A stretch of 64,000 nt of DNA from the NCBI GenBank assembly GCA_003024785.1, contig PUQB01000023.1, positions 556,979 to 620,978 of the forward strand. The letters are read 5' to 3'. Source of the stretch: Selaginella tamariscina. Its lineage: Eukaryota; Streptophyta; Lycopodiopsida; Selaginellales; Selaginellaceae. Below the pieces are notes generated by a model that worked only from the letters and a program-made list of their open reading frames with translations, was not told the DNA's origin and ran no database searches. A program made the position numbers and the translations under genes. The number at the start of each line of letters is the position of its first letter. Position 1 is the stretch's first letter. This document shows, one piece after another, positions 21,303-34,205 of the stretch.

Positions 21303-24300
21303 CACCTTTGCCTTTGACAACATTAACGTTCTCGTTGACGTTCAACTCCAAGACTAGATCATGTTTACAAAATATTAACCAAAACTAATATATCACTCTA
21401 TGTAGAGTCAGCAAAAAGTTCACATAATTTTATTATCCCTCTTACGTTATGTGAAATCAAGTACTTTAAAGCCATCGTTCATTAAGTCGTAAACTTAGTT
21501 CTCGGAGGCACCACCTGCAACATGAAGTCACTTAAAGACCATTGAACGCTTGCAAAGTTTGTCACCTAATGCAGACAACATAACAGCTAATTTCTTTACT
21601 TAATTAAAATTTATATTAGAGGCTTTTAGTTAATGCTGATCGTCAAGCACATAATAAATAATTTGAGTCCATCTCAAATGCTTAACTTAAGGCCTTCACA
21701 TTTCTTTGATTTTTTAATGGTTCCACATCTCTGCATATTATAGTATTATAGCCTCACATTTTTGCATCCCTTGGTGTTTCTCATTGCCCTTACATAAGAG
21801 TCTACTACTATAAATATCCCTTGTTAGTGTATAGCTTCGCCAAACTAGTTATGAGACTTTTATCGGAATTAAACTTTAACATGGTATACACATGTATACA
21901 ACAAGGTCTCACTAACCTGAAATTAACTAATCCACTTGGTGTGTCATTGACATAAATTCATTCTTAATGAAAATGAAATTTAAGTCAAATATGCTACCGA
22001 GTGTTATAGCATTACCATTCACCTTTTAGAACCGATTTTGTACTCTTTCAAAACATCGACTATTTTAGAAGTAGATATAAGCTAACATACATTTTATCCT
22101 ATTGTACTCATTTCCAAAGAGCACAACAATTAGGTTCATTCAATAATTCATAACTCCTTATCTTACTAAGTTTAAAATATTGAATTTTAAAATTTAATTA
22201 TCATGATAAGAGCCTCCTAAACTCATAATACTGCATGTCTTTGTAACATTATTTTCATTTCTAACTTTCAAATTGATTATAAACATTTCCCCAAAGTTAT
22301 GAAGTATAACTTTTCCATTAATTTCAATAATTAGTGTTTTGACAAGCACCTTTAAACTAATCCCCAATTTCGATAATAACTCTTGAAAAAACGATCATCT
22401 CATGTTCAAATCCTAAATTTACTAACAAGTTATTACATTAGCAAATATGACTTTACAATTGTATTAATTTATCAAAATGTAAAAAACTGTAATATGGACT
22501 TCAACTTGAAATGGACACATAATATTACTTTTAGTGCCACCCTATAAATGATAATCAAGTCTCAGTATTGAGCACTCCAATCTCAATATTCAATAAATTT
22601 ATACTATACTTGCCAAGTTATTATAATTAATTTTAAAAAGATTGTCACAAATACTTTCAAAATTTAAAGTATAAATATCTCGACAAATGGGATGATAAGA
22701 AACTCTATATTCTCGAACAGATATCAAATCGTATGTTAAGGACTTTGGATCATGATTATCAAGAAGGAGACCATCTTCTTGAGCTAATTTAGCAATTTGT
22801 TATCGTAATTTCATAGATATTGAACTAAACTCAATAAACACTATCAAACCTTGATCAAGAAAAGTCATACTTTTCAATATTTTAGGGAATTAAAGATACA
22901 TACTTTATATGTTTTATGAGTGCCCACATTTGTGACCATGATACAAAGTCAGAAAACCAACTTTTGAATAACCATATTCGACTTTAAGATGAAGTCGATA
23001 TCGAAAATCCCACTGGATACTAACAAACTTTAAATCCCACTGGATACTAACTTCCCTAAAGAGGTACATGCACCAACACCACCATATACTTGAACATTTC
23101 TACATCAACATATTTAATAAAACTAACAAGTTTTTTGACTTAGTTTTTGAGCAAAATGAAGATCCTCAACTTAATGCTCTTGTTAACTAAGGAATCATCC
23201 TTGTTCAAGAGATTAACTAATCAATCCTTACATTGCAAACAACGTTACAAATTTCAAACTTAAAGAGTTAATAATGAAATGCATAAGTGTGTGCTAAATG
23301 TCTTCATTATGTAAGTCCTTATACTCAATAATTGAAATGTAAATGTATGTTTTCAACATTTTTATTTCTGGTAGATCACATCATTTACCCTAAAATTATA
23401 TCGATAAGAATGTGGAATCCACAAGCTATTATCCCAAGTCTTTCTCATTATCTCATATGAGATAAATAATTAGTTAAGTTAGCTAACTTAAACACAGAGT
23501 GCACACTTACAACTAACTCATGTTATACTTTATTCAAATCAAGGGACTTGAATTCATCAATACAATTAACATAATGTCACTTGTAAACATCAAACAATAT
23601 TTCGACTACATTGCACCTTCGATCCTTCTACTTAACATATTTATCATATGTTAATATCCAACTTTTATTATACCATAAGTCCATCACACACTTTCGAACA
23701 CAAGTGCTAAAGTGAGAACTCATTTCACATTTTCTGTCAAAATGTAGTGTTCATTCTTATGTTTAATATGCCTCTTTCTTCAAAGTTAAAGACACACATT
23801 TGAACATAAGTCTTTCCCTGTTTGAACAGCATTGCCAAAACCAACATTGAATCTTGACCAAAGCCAAAACTCAATAGACACTATCCATTCTCAAATCACA
23901 TGTTATCACAATTCCAAACACCTTAAAAAAAAGGAAATTTTCAATAACGTGCAGACTTAGCATATCACATGATTCACTTCACAAAAACTTAATTTGTAAG
24001 CCATAACAAAGTTAATTAACTCGTCATGTCTTGTGAAAGTATATATTATGTTAACCTGCACAAACATAAGGTAAAGTAGCTAGAGCAATTATAAAGTTAA
24101 GTAACCTAGCATGCAATTTGGAAGTTGCCTTCCGAGTGCTACCTTTGATATTAGAGTACACCCACTTACCAAGTAGGTGTTCTCTAAAGAGTTATATATC
24201 TCAAAACCAACTCTCTACACATAATTTAGATGTATTGGTTGAAAGTGATAGAGTACTTCAAGAACTATAACTAACTAAATCCTAAAACACATTACACTTT

Positions 24301-24341
24301 AGGCAGTCCTACTGACCATAGAGAATAAACTCCAAACCAAT
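21303..24341 (-). pseudogene. decayed internal region of family B element
   Basis: Stop codons fill all frames. The first 150 bp (CAACATTAACGTTCTCGTTG…) match the region inside the C element LTR at 28786-28930. The rest is AT-rich and can only be inferred to be former gag-pol. Just inside the right LTR the minus strand reads TGGTTTGGAGTTTA, a possible decayed initiator-Met primer site. Confidence 0.5.
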
Positions 24342-24440
24342 TGTCAGAGTTTCAACTTGAAGAATTAACACATGGCAACACGTGATTGCCAAGTGGCCAT
24401 CCAACATCAATAACCTGTGTGAGAAATGTTGAGCCTTCCA
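24342..24440 (-). repeat. right LTR of family B element, first part
   Basis: Starts TGTCAGAGTTTCAAC and matches the first 100 bp of the left LTR (ACACGTG…AAGTGGCCAT…CCTGTGTGAG). It is interrupted by the nested solo LTR after TTCCA and resumes at 26259-26373. Confidence 0.85.
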
Positions 24441-26253
24441 TGTCATAGTTTTTACTATGACTTGACCCTTACTTTGGACGTTGACTGTTGTTACCTACTG
24501 TACTATGTTGATGGACCCTAGATGTAGTAGGAAACAGGCCCGCTTAGTGCACTTGGGTATCTGGTGATGGTCCAGGCCGGGTGTCATTAGTATTTGCAGG
24601 AAAACTCTAAGCGAAGCTAGAAACTTACCTTCTAGAAAACCCACCCCCGATTTGACGTCCCGAATAGGTTGGTTGGTTGCAGATGAGTTGGCATGTTAAG
24701 TAGGGTAGGAACACCTATAGGGTTGACCTAACCCTAGGTTGCCCCTAACCCACGCCCTAAAACCCCACCCCTTGGGTAGGGTTTAGGGGTAGGAGTAAGG
24801 GTGAGTTATAAGCTCATATTGCTAATTTGTCTAAGGGGCTAAAATTCAGTGCCAGCCCACTAACACATATAGGAAAAGAGGGGCGGGGCTCCTCACATAA
24901 ATAAGGTAGAGTATATGTAGGAAGCTCCTGGGTTCATGAATGAGTTCGTTGCTCTTCTGCGGTGCAAGCTTCAGCTTGTCGTTAAGGTACAACCCTCTGT
25001 TGTGCCGCCCAACTTCCAGATGCCAGGGGTACGTCCCCACCTTTAGGAGCTTACCCTTAACGTTGGCGAATCCATGCCTGGAGGTCTTCAGAATGCACGT
25101 TCCAAGAGCAGAGGTTGAGGCTTGTTCCAGCCTCCTCCTCCACGTCAAGCTAGTGTAGCACTCACGGCCAAGCAAGGCACATCCGTGTCCTTGTCCAACT
25201 GTGGCGTGGGATCTTGTTTGACAGGTTCACGTTACCTAGTTCCTGAGGGTTCATGAGGGGTTCTAGAGTTGGCATTTAGGAACCACGTTGTGGTACTGGT
25301 GCAACTCTTGAATTCTAAGGGCTATGGCATGATAGCCCACATCATGGAAGGCAGTGTCACATGGAGATGTGACACTGGGCTAAACGTCACATGGTACAAC
25401 GCCCGAGGCACGCCCTTTGGGGTTATGTCATGGGCTTGTCGCTAAGGGGTTGGATACTCTAGCAAACAGGCATGCTTGTGCTTGCACTAGGGTGCTAAGC
25501 CTTGGGCATCCGCTCAAGGGAGGTTAGGTCTCGTAACTAGGTGTGCTTTGGCACACTTGGCTAGGGGAGTGTTCTCCTTGGAATCCAGGGTTGAACAACC
25601 TAAGCTCATTAGCAGAAGCCCTTTCGTAAGGCACTCGCAAGGTCATGTGCTTAGGGTTATCCCAAACCTAGCCTTAGGGAGTTTGCTTAGCAGAACACTC
25701 GTGTCGCCTACGGCGCACACTCGTGTCCTCACTAAGTACTAGCCCTAGGTCTAGGGTATAACTTGGCCACTCAAACCCTTAGGGGTTAGTCGTGGTTCAG
25801 GGTACCCCTTGTCGCCCTAAAGGGGTTGTACTCCCGGATGAGGGTGATTCCTCAAGGGGTAAGTGACGATGCCTTAGCTCTGTCAGGGGTATGTGTGGAA
25901 CACACGTCTCCTTGATGGGGGTTAGGGCATGAGCCTGTCTAGGTCTTCTAGGGCAAGACCCTAAGTCAACTAGGGTTATCCCTCAAGGGTTTTGGGGTAG
26001 ACACTCTAGGGAGACTTAGGCTAAACCCTAAGTCAACTAGGGTTATCCCTCAAGGGTTCTGGGGGCAGACATTCTAGGGAGACTTAGGCTAAACCCTAAG
26101 TCTCCTGTCCACTTGGGCATTAGAGTCTAACCTTAGGGGTCGTTGGGGTTGTTCTGGGAAACTTAGCGTTGCTCACACAGGGTGATGACGCCGAATGGCC
26201 ACCTGGCAGCCACGTGTAGCCACGTGTTGGCCCTTTGGGTTAAAACTCTGACA
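24441..26253 (-). mobile_element. solo LTR of family B, inserted in reverse
   Basis: About 1.81 kb, beginning TGTCATAGTTTTTACTATGA and ending TAAAACTCTGACA on the plus strand. TTCCA occurs at 24436-24440 and 26254-26258. It is less decayed and more GC-rich than the host LTR. It has a terminal hairpin (GTCATAGT/ACTATGAC around TTTT) and an internal duplication near 25950-26100, where the AAACCCTAAGTC…GGGTTATCCCTCAAGGG block is repeated. Open frames inside it are incidental. Confidence 0.9.
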
Positions 26254-26738
26254 TTCCAAGACAACATAGTCTGACTCAAATTCCTAAATAGGCATGAGAC
26301 CTAGGGTCTTACCCTAAATCCCCTAAAAAAACTAATTCGAGTAGGCTTTAAGATCTTATCCCAAGAGACCTAGTGTCAAAGTTTTTACCTAGTGCCATGA
26401 AGGCAGCCTCTCAAATACCAACCCTGGAATCCCTCTCTAGAAACCCCCACATTATTTGGTAAAGTACATGTGTTAGGAACTCATACCCCCAATTGGCTAA
26501 GTCCATGGTCAAGGCTCACCTCGTGAGTCAGGATGTGTGGGCTAGCTAGGCTACAAGTATCGTTCCTAGCTTGGCGTGGATGAGGTGGCCAGAGCAAGGC
26601 CTTCATCCACTAGTCTTGTGGAATGTGAACTTGGGCAATCCTTTCATGCTTGCGAGCAAGTTGACAATCCCAAGAATTGATTAACTCCTTAGACATAACG
26701 TACCCAATCATAAGGTTGAAATCTTAACAACGATAAGG

Positions 26739-28214
26739 TGGAAGTTTACGCTTCCTAGATTTTCCTTATCCTTATTCCTAATCCTCCTTACCTACTTCTA
26801 GGACTTAGCCAAAATTCTATACTTCACTTCCACATCAGCATCCACATCACCTATCTGCCATGTCATTGCCTGAGAGCCTCGCCAACCAATAGCCACCCAG
26901 GTGGATTCCACCTCCATCAGATTTGATTCCATTGTATCTTCACACCAAGCATCAGCATCCATAATCGCTCCATCAAGTCACTCTCGTTCAAGTCCCCCCT
27001 TTCCCACACCACCTCATGATGCGATGACACTGCTAAACAAGTGTCGTCCAAAAAAACGTCACCATACAATGGACCGGCCACTGTTGACCCTTAAACACTC
27101 TTGCATTGCATGCAGGCCATATTGCCCACATCACGCATTCGCGTATGAAATACCACTAAACTGAGAACATACCAGGGGCCTCTTCCACTATATTCATGGT
27201 TTGAACTCCGGCCACTCACTACCCTCTGCTATCACTGCCCAAACCCTTGCCAATTTAGAAACATGGCATGCATGTTCTCCCAAACACACCACTTCCTAGC
27301 TCACCAAGGCATCCGTTCTACTCACTTGCTTGACCATCCGCATGACGTGTGCCCACACATCCCTTGCACACACACATTCCCATGATAGACAATGCCTCTC
27401 TATTTCCAAAGTTCCACACGCATCACACCCCTGAAACCATAGTCCCCACACATTCCCACGAATAGCTAAGCTATTCTGCAGCAGTAGCCACATCATGGCC
27501 TTGATCAACGAGGGCCACAAGCCAGACCAAAGTTCTCTCCCAAAGCCTCTGCTAAGTCCTCAAGGCAAATTTGCCGCGTGCAAATGGTTCGCAAGTTTAG
27601 AGACTTGCCATTGACCCAGGAGTAGCTTCCTTCCTATGCGCAGCTCATAACTGAAGAAGTTTCTCCTACTTCCATCTATGGTCCAGCTCCACGCTTTTGG
27701 ATCAAAATCTAGCTCCTCCACAGGCTTTCTGCAGAACAAGTACAATATCCACCACTCACCGTGACACACATGGGGATCAACTCTTGGACGCTTCTTCTCC
27801 ATATCTAGCACCCTTACAAGCCGTGCTCGAGCCAAGTCAGGTAGCAGTTCAAGCTGCACCACATGTGGTTGTAGCAAACCCTCCTAAGAAATCCAAAATT
27901 GTGCCCCTTGCTTCCTACATCATACACGAACCACAATGTCTGTCCTTGCGGAGTCTCCAGTATGAGCCAATCTCTAGTCTTGGGCTCTTGCGTGCGCCAC
28001 TCACCCAATCTCCTCAATTGATCTCGCGCATACACTAGGCTCGCACTAACTTGAGCGCCAACCCTGTAATCGCATGCACCTCATGCTCTTCCCATTGCTG
28101 CACCCACTGCACCATTTGACTCGATTCCCCTAGCATCAAGCCATCAAGTTGGTTTGACGCGTCTCAATCCCGCTCTGTGCCATCTCCTAAAGTAGTCTCG
28201 CATGGCCTGGGGCA
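26739..28214 (-). mobile_element. 5'-truncated LINE-type fragment
   Basis: About 1.48 kb lies between two copies of CTTAACAACGATAAGG (26723-26738 and 28215-28230). A 16-bp target duplication is typical of LINE-type integration. The minus strand has the 3' portion of a plant LINE ORF2 (next entry). No poly(A) tail is visible at the left end, so the 3' end is atypical or trimmed. Confidence 0.75.
27296..28035 (-). pseudogene. LINE ORF2 C-terminal part with zinc-binding motif
   Basis: Three overlapping frames read as one decayed protein. Near the left end GCDACGTLEIERHCLSWEC followed by ARDVW resembles the zinc-binding region after reverse transcriptase in plant LINEs. Upstream lies EWWILYLFCRKPVEELDFDP and WSWTIDGSRRNFFSYELRIG, a linker between reverse transcriptase and the zinc region. 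The reverse transcriptase domain itself is missing, as expected of a 5'-truncated copy. At least two frameshifts separate the pieces. Confidence 0.7.
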
Positions 28215-28785
28215 CTTAACAACGATAAGGGTAGGCTAACCCAAATGTGAGACATACCCCTGTCGTGTGGAAGTTAGGGTAGCACAACGAAGAGTTGTGC
28301 GTTGACAACACAAGCTTAGCTTGCACTAGTAAGAGAATAACAAGCGAATCTAGGAGGTCTCACTACATGTACTCTACCTTATTTATGTGACGGAGTTCCC
28401 CACCCCCATTTTCCTAATTGAGTAAATGGGCTAGCATGAAATGCCAATCCTCAATGAAATGAGATGACCTAAACCTATTAACCCTAAACCTAACCCCTAG
28501 GGTGTGTATTAGGGCATGGGATTAGGGAAACCTTAGGGGTGTCCCTAACCCTTTTGACAAGCTATAATCTCTGAAAAAAAAACTAGTTGGAACGTCAAAT
28601 CAGGGGAGAGTTTTCTAGAAGGTAAGTGCTACCTTCATCTAGAGTTTCTCAAGATATCTAGTGACAGATGGCCAAACTACCCCTAAACACCTAAGTGCAC
28701 TAAGCAGGGTTGTTTCTCATCGCATCTAGGGTTTGTAGTAGGTAACAACAGTCAACCTTTAAAGTTAAGGGTCAAAACTTTGACA

Positions 28786-31060
28786 CACTCCCCGCCTTAA
28801 AAAATGTCAACGTCCTCATTGACGTCCAACTCCAAAACTAGACTAGGCTAGAAAAAATAACCAGAAACTAACACTAATCACTTTATGTGGAGTCAGTAAA
28901 AAGTTCACATAAGTTTCATTACCCCCTTACATTAGGCAAAGCCAAGTAATTCATAATCGTCGTTCACTAAGCGGGGAGCTTAACTACTAGAGGCACCACC
29001 TACAACATGAAGTTTAGAGACCTTTTGCATATATGCAAAGTCTATCACCTGACACAAACAACAAGTTAATTAATTTCTTTTTAAGTTGACTAGAATTTAT
29101 ATCGGAGGCCTCTAGTTAATGTTGACTGTTGGCCCTATGTTAAGAAGAAATTTCATGCTGACTCGCATGCCGGGTGACCTTTCCACTTAACAAGATATTC
29201 ACGTTTACGTTTCCGCGACCCTCAGCATTTGATACCTTTACATCCAAAATTGATTCAACTTCAAACTCCATATTGTCGACCAACTCAGGAAGCAGGTGTA
29301 AGTTTTCATATCTCTGTGGATGTTTCTCATTCTTGTGGAATGGTTTGAACAAATTGACATGAAACACATTGTATATTGCTCCCAACTCTGGAGGAAGATT
29401 TAACCCATAAGCCACTTTCCCTACTCGCTTTACCACCTTGTATGGACCTATGTAGTGTGATAGAAACTTCATCGAAAAAGTCGTTGGAACCTTCATGTTT
29501 TTGGTACTCAACAATACCATATCTCCAACTTGATGCTCTACATCTCGTCGTGCTTATTGTACTGTTGAGGATACCTTTCTTGTGCTACAGTCATTGCTTG
29601 ACAAGCAACTTCTCATGTATGATACAATTGTCTAGTAAACTCTACTATAGAGGGAACTGATTAACATCGTCTTTTGGTAACACCATGCTCTAAGGAATAC
29701 CACCTTTATTCTCAATTAACATTTCCATCGAGCTACACCCAATCGTAGTGTGTGTCGAGTTATTGTAACATATCTCAACCATATCCAAGTGTTCAGCCCA
29801 ATCAAGTTAATCACCTTGAACATAGCATTTAAATAGTCCTCGACTTGTCGGTTTACCCTTTCCATTTGACCATTTGTTTGTACTAAACCTCAGCATTGTA
29901 CCAAATTATTTAAACAATGTTTCCTAAAACTTGCCTGTAAATCGAGGATCTTGATCTGAGATCATAGTTTTGTGGTAGTTTGCGTACTCTTATGACCTTA
30001 TGGAAGAACAACTTTACTGCTTGTTTTACATTTATTGTCTCTACAGTTGGAATAAAATGAGCAACCTTTGAAAACCAATCGACTACCACCATGAGGGCAT
30101 TAAAACCACAAGGTTTTGACAATCATGTAACAAAGTCCAAAGTAACATTTTGAAATGGCCGCTCCAGAATCGATATACACTACAACTTCTCAACTCGTTT
30201 TTGCCATCGACTTTCATTTGTTGACATATGGGGCATGTCCTAACATACTTTGCAACATTGTTTATCATTCCCGACAAATAAAATTCCTGTTTCAGCAGTG
30301 CCAACGTCTTATGCCTTTCACCATGTCCTGCCAAAGGAACATCATGATGTTCTCTTAATAGTCTTTGCCTTCATGTCCCTTCTGAAACATAAGGTCTCTT
30401 CTCTTTATAATAAAGAACTCCATCCCGCATTGCAAAATGCCTGCTTGAGTGCATCCATTTGACTTTTTATTTTTACTAAAACATCACCATCTCTTCATGA
30501 TTGATGAACTTATTTCCTCTTTGCTACCAAGTTCAAAGCCTCCTTAGCAAACTCGTCTTGAGGGTATGCCGTCATGAATTCATCCACCAAAGTTGACACT
30601 GGTGCTGACATAACATGAAGATGTCCCTTTCTACTAAGTGTGTCAGTTATCACATTATCTTTTTTAACTTTGTTTTTAATTTTAGGCTACCATCTAACAT
30701 ATTTTGGTGACAGCTTTGACTATGTTTTAAAGTATCTTAGAGTTACACTATTTATTCAAACCACAATGCCATGACTTGGAAGATAATAACGCCAATACTT
30801 CAAGGAAGCAACAATAGCATACATCTTTTTTCATGAGTAGGCCATCAAATTTGTGCGACATCTAACTTCTTTGGAAAAAAAGAACATCAAATGTCCTTTT
30901 TGTTACAATATACCACCAATTACAAAGTCGAAAGCATCACACTCTATCTCAAATGAATCTTCAAAGATGGGCAACTACAAAACTGGCTTAGAAGAGATTC
31001 TTCCTGCCAAATATAAAAAAGGGTCAATTTGTCTTGAATAACGAATAAGACAAGTTGTGT
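28786..31060 (-). pseudogene. family C pol remnant: RNase H and integrase
   Basis: On the minus strand, from right to left: an RNase H stretch near 30920-31000 (FEIECDAFDFVIGG) ending at NVITDTLSRKGHLHV near 30640; the integrase zinc region near 30230-30330 (GHGERHK…CPICQQMK); a core fragment near 29920-30110 (ALMVVVDWFSKVAHFIPT); and a C-terminal region 29140-29520 (YIGPYKVVKRVGKVAYGLNLP, IYNVFHVNLFKPF). This order and the HVNLFKP-type motif fit a plant chromovirus-like Ty3 element. Stops and frameshifts are numerous. Protease and reverse transcriptase are absent between here and gag. Confidence 0.8.
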
Positions 31061-32410
31061 CTAGCACAACATTACCTCTTTTGATTCATCTTTTAAATTT
31101 TTAAGCATTTTAGGTTCAACAACTTCCTCTCCCACCATCGCCTTGAAATGACCTGATTATTGTGAGGGTGCCCAACAATTTCTAGCCAATTGACCAAACT
31201 TGTTACAATTATAACATTTTGGAACTCTACCTGTGAACTGCAAAGGGATAGACTTCGAAGTCGGGCTCTTGGCTTGTTGAGGTGGTGGTAACACTAATAG
31301 TTTTTGAGATTTGATGGGTCTTGATGTATCCAAAACCTTGGAACTGTCGATAAAGGGACTTGCACTTCAAATTGATGGTGATTGATTTAGTCGTTTATCA
31401 AACCTTCTAAACCTAGATGTTGGAGGATAGCTCTGTGATTTAGATTTTTGTTCCTCGCCCTTATTGTATAAGTCTTTTAACGACATGTCATAAACAACCT
31501 TTTGAGCTGCCTCCTGACATTTTCAATAACTTGTTAGCTTATACCTTAGGATCTCCTTTTGCGTCTTTTCATTTAAGTTAGCCATGAAGCAACTTCGAGC
31601 TTCATCATTGCTCATGTTTAAGACTAAATGTCGTACACTTTCGACCCAGTAAACATGGTCCATCGAGTTTTCCCGAACACCTTGTTTACAAGTTGCCAAA
31701 TCAGCACTCAATCACAACCCAAAGTCATCTGACATATACTATTTTTTTATTTCTCTTTTCATGTGTTTCTAGCTATTTCAATATCTGCCACCAAGTCTTA
31801 GCATCTCCTTTGAGAAACTGCTTGGCAGATGCAACCCTTTATGTCTTTCTCACAGAAGCAGCCTTGAAATAACTTTTCATATCATATAATTAATCATCAA
31901 GAACTTTATAGTCTTTTGAACTCATAAAATCCGAAGGCTTGACTGGCTTGAATTTACTAGGACTACTACCACCTTCATCTGCTGAAGAATCTGATTTGGA
32001 GAAGTATGATTCACTTTATCACTTTCATATATAATTTACTTGTATAGAATAAATAAAACTTAAAAATAAAGAATATTCCTTTAATATTAGAAAATGCTAA
32101 TTAAATAATTAAAATTATTAATTATTAAGAAATGGGATTATAGACCTCTGAATTATACTTCTTCTTTTTATGTGTGTCTTGTTGCAGAACATCTAGTACT
32201 ACGGTATCCAAATGGTAACATTATCAATTTGATCGTTCAACCCCAAAACATCCCCTCAAAGTTTATTTAGGGCATCCATTATTATTTCCCGCCAACCAGG
32301 CCACTGTCTAATCTTAGGGGTCAAATTGGGTCAGCTTCATCCATCTCCTCATTTTGAGCCTCTATGATAGCCCTCTCTACCTCAGGCTCTGGTTGCTTTC
32401 TCTTGCTCAT
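31061..32410 (-). pseudogene. family C gag remnant
   Basis: A start ATG can be read at 32410 (MSKRKQPEPEVERA). Near 31523-31711 lies RSCFMANLNEKTQKEILR, typical of gag. Near 31185-31230 is a zinc knuckle CYNCNKFGQLARNC in which the usual His is Gln. Several stops break the frame. The direct change from gag to RNase H sequence around 31060-31090 shows an internal deletion of protease and reverse transcriptase. Confidence 0.7.
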
Positions 32411-33652
32411 TGTATTGAACCTTAGTTTTAACACTCATAGAATATGCTTAGAACATTCTCAATACGATGTTGGAAACGGTCTTCCATCAATAATTATCAA
32501 CTCAATCAAATTAGAATGCAGACAAAGCTTCAAATTATATTGTTGGACAAATAGGTGATCAATCAAGTTGCTAGTTGCACCGTGTTAAGTAGAGCTACTA
32601 TGTTAACTTGAATACCGCCAAATGTCAAAATAATAATCAGACAAAGAAAGGATTTGTTGGTGTTCATTGTCAGGATCACATGTAGAATTACCATTGAAGA
32701 AGAGATATTTGAAGCTGATTTGTAATGGTAGGGATTGCCGTACTTCTATTTATATTGTTAGCCTCTCTTATAGTAACCATTTAACATTATGTTAATTATT
32801 TCTTATTCTTATATAATATGTGTAGTTTCCATAACCATTTTATTATTCGTAATTTGTTTAGCTGTACTAGTATTTTGACTTCCATTCATAAAATTGGTAT
32901 TGTTGCCATACTTCAAATTGAGTGTTTTTGTATGGCGCTTATCATCTTTCTTTTTTCCTCTTCTTTGTTTTTGTATTTTTTTTTTTTTTTCATAAAAGAA
33001 AACAAAGTAGAATATTCATATATAACTACCAAATGACCCCCATGGCAAATGCTGAAATACACATATGACACAATTTAGCAAGTTGTACATATTTGACCTA
33101 GAGTCTATACCATGACTTGAACCATTAAAAGACCATGGTGGTCTAAATCATAATGACTTTTTGTAATCTTTAATTATATAAATACATGATTAAATTTTAT
33201 ATTTCTTAATTTTATAAATTATTTATTAGTTTAAGTAAAAATTTGATTTTTATTAGTGAAGTTGTGAAACATACTTTTGAATAGTGTTTAAATAAGCCTT
33301 GATTGTAAATAACATTTAAGATGCTTGTATGGTTATTTGCATATTATAAAATATTTTCTTAAAATCTTCTATACATATTTTTAACAAGAGCATTTTAACA
33401 TCAATCTTGAGTATACTCTTAGCATATTCTTAACATTGACATCAATGTCCTAACATTTGACATTAACATTGACATCAACTTATGTATTGATAAATTTACA
33501 TATAAACTTGTACATGTATTCCCCACATTATCTCTCAATCTCGAGCTAGAATTAGATATAAAAAAGATATGGAATATTTATGGGAGGGTGGCAAAGAAGT
33601 GCAAAACATGATAAACTTAAGTAAATTAGACCCAATTGAACTAGTTCATGAA
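32411..33652. other. noncoding sequence between element C gag and solo LTR C
   Basis: The right part is AT-rich with a T run near 32970-32990 and several ACATTGACATCAA-like short repeats near 33430-33480. No right LTR of element C and no primer site were found, so the element's 5' end is missing or unrecognisable. Confidence 0.5.
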
Positions 33653-33800
33653 TGTTAGAGTTTTTACCTAGTGCCACAAAGGCGTCTTGCCAAATGCCAA
33701 CCATGGAATCCCCTCTTTGAAAACCACATGAAATCTGGTAAAGTAACCCATATTAGCCATTCCCTAGGAACTTAAACCCCAGTTGATTAAGTCTACGAAC

Positions 33801-34205
33801 TCTCACGACTTGATACAGGATATGGGTTATAGGATATGCCTATAGATACCTACAGGATATGCCTGCAGGATATTCCTACAGGATAGGATACCTAGGATAT
33901 TCCTATAGGATATGCCTGCAGGATATGCCTATAGGATATACTACAGGATATGCCTAGAGGATAAGGGTCACTATTTTTAACTCATGACTAGATTAGATTT
34001 ATGACCAGATTAGCTTGGAGTTGTGAGTATAAAAACTCCGACCTAATTGTTGTACAATCAGTTACTATCAACACCAGTCTTTCTACGATCAATCTTGTCT
34101 TGTCTTGCTCCTTGCCTCCTGCTTTTGTCTTATTCCTGGTTCCTAGTTCCTGTCCTGCTCCCTGTCCTGCTCCTTGTCTTGCTTCTGAGTTAAGCTTCCT
34201 TGTTT
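33801..34205 (+). repeat. 5' LTR of element A, 3' end deleted
   Basis: Starts TCTCACGAC where TGTCACGAC is expected. It carries GGATATGCCT-type short repeats (about 33810-33960) and TATAAAAA near 34028. Similarity to the 3' LTR stops after CTTCCTTGTTT. Confidence 0.9.

Larger units (their letters stand above)
19813..26373 (-). mobile_element. family B Ty3-type element, old, with nested insertions
   Basis: Left LTR 19813-21302 and the start of the right LTR (24342-24440, continuing 26259-26373) enclose a decayed internal region. A 1.8-kb reversed B solo LTR interrupts the right LTR, and the remainder is cut by the family C element at 26374. The coding direction is inferred as minus, from similarity of the internal region just inside the left LTR to the end of element C (28786 onward), whose pol is on the minus strand. 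Confidence 0.75.
26374..28785 (-). repeat. LTR of family C element, with nested LINE fragment
   Basis: Starts TGTCAAAGTTTTTACCTAGTG and ends CTTTGACA. Without the LINE insert (26739-28214 plus one target copy) it is about 920 bp, close to the solo C LTR at 33653-37313 without its insert (about 860 bp). Shared blocks include GGCCAGAGCAAGGCCT-like, GTAGGCTAAC and GTGACGGAG-like sequence. It interrupts the family B right LTR, so it is younger than that element. Confidence 0.85.

Noticed and set aside
24680..24800. CCCTAA/CCCTAAC-rich stretch resembling plant telomere repeats
   Set aside because: Units are irregular and embedded in a family B LTR; not a tandem TTTAGGG array.
24846..25742. Open frames in the reversed solo B LTR
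   Set aside because: LTR sequence; open only because this copy is less AT-rich. No domain.
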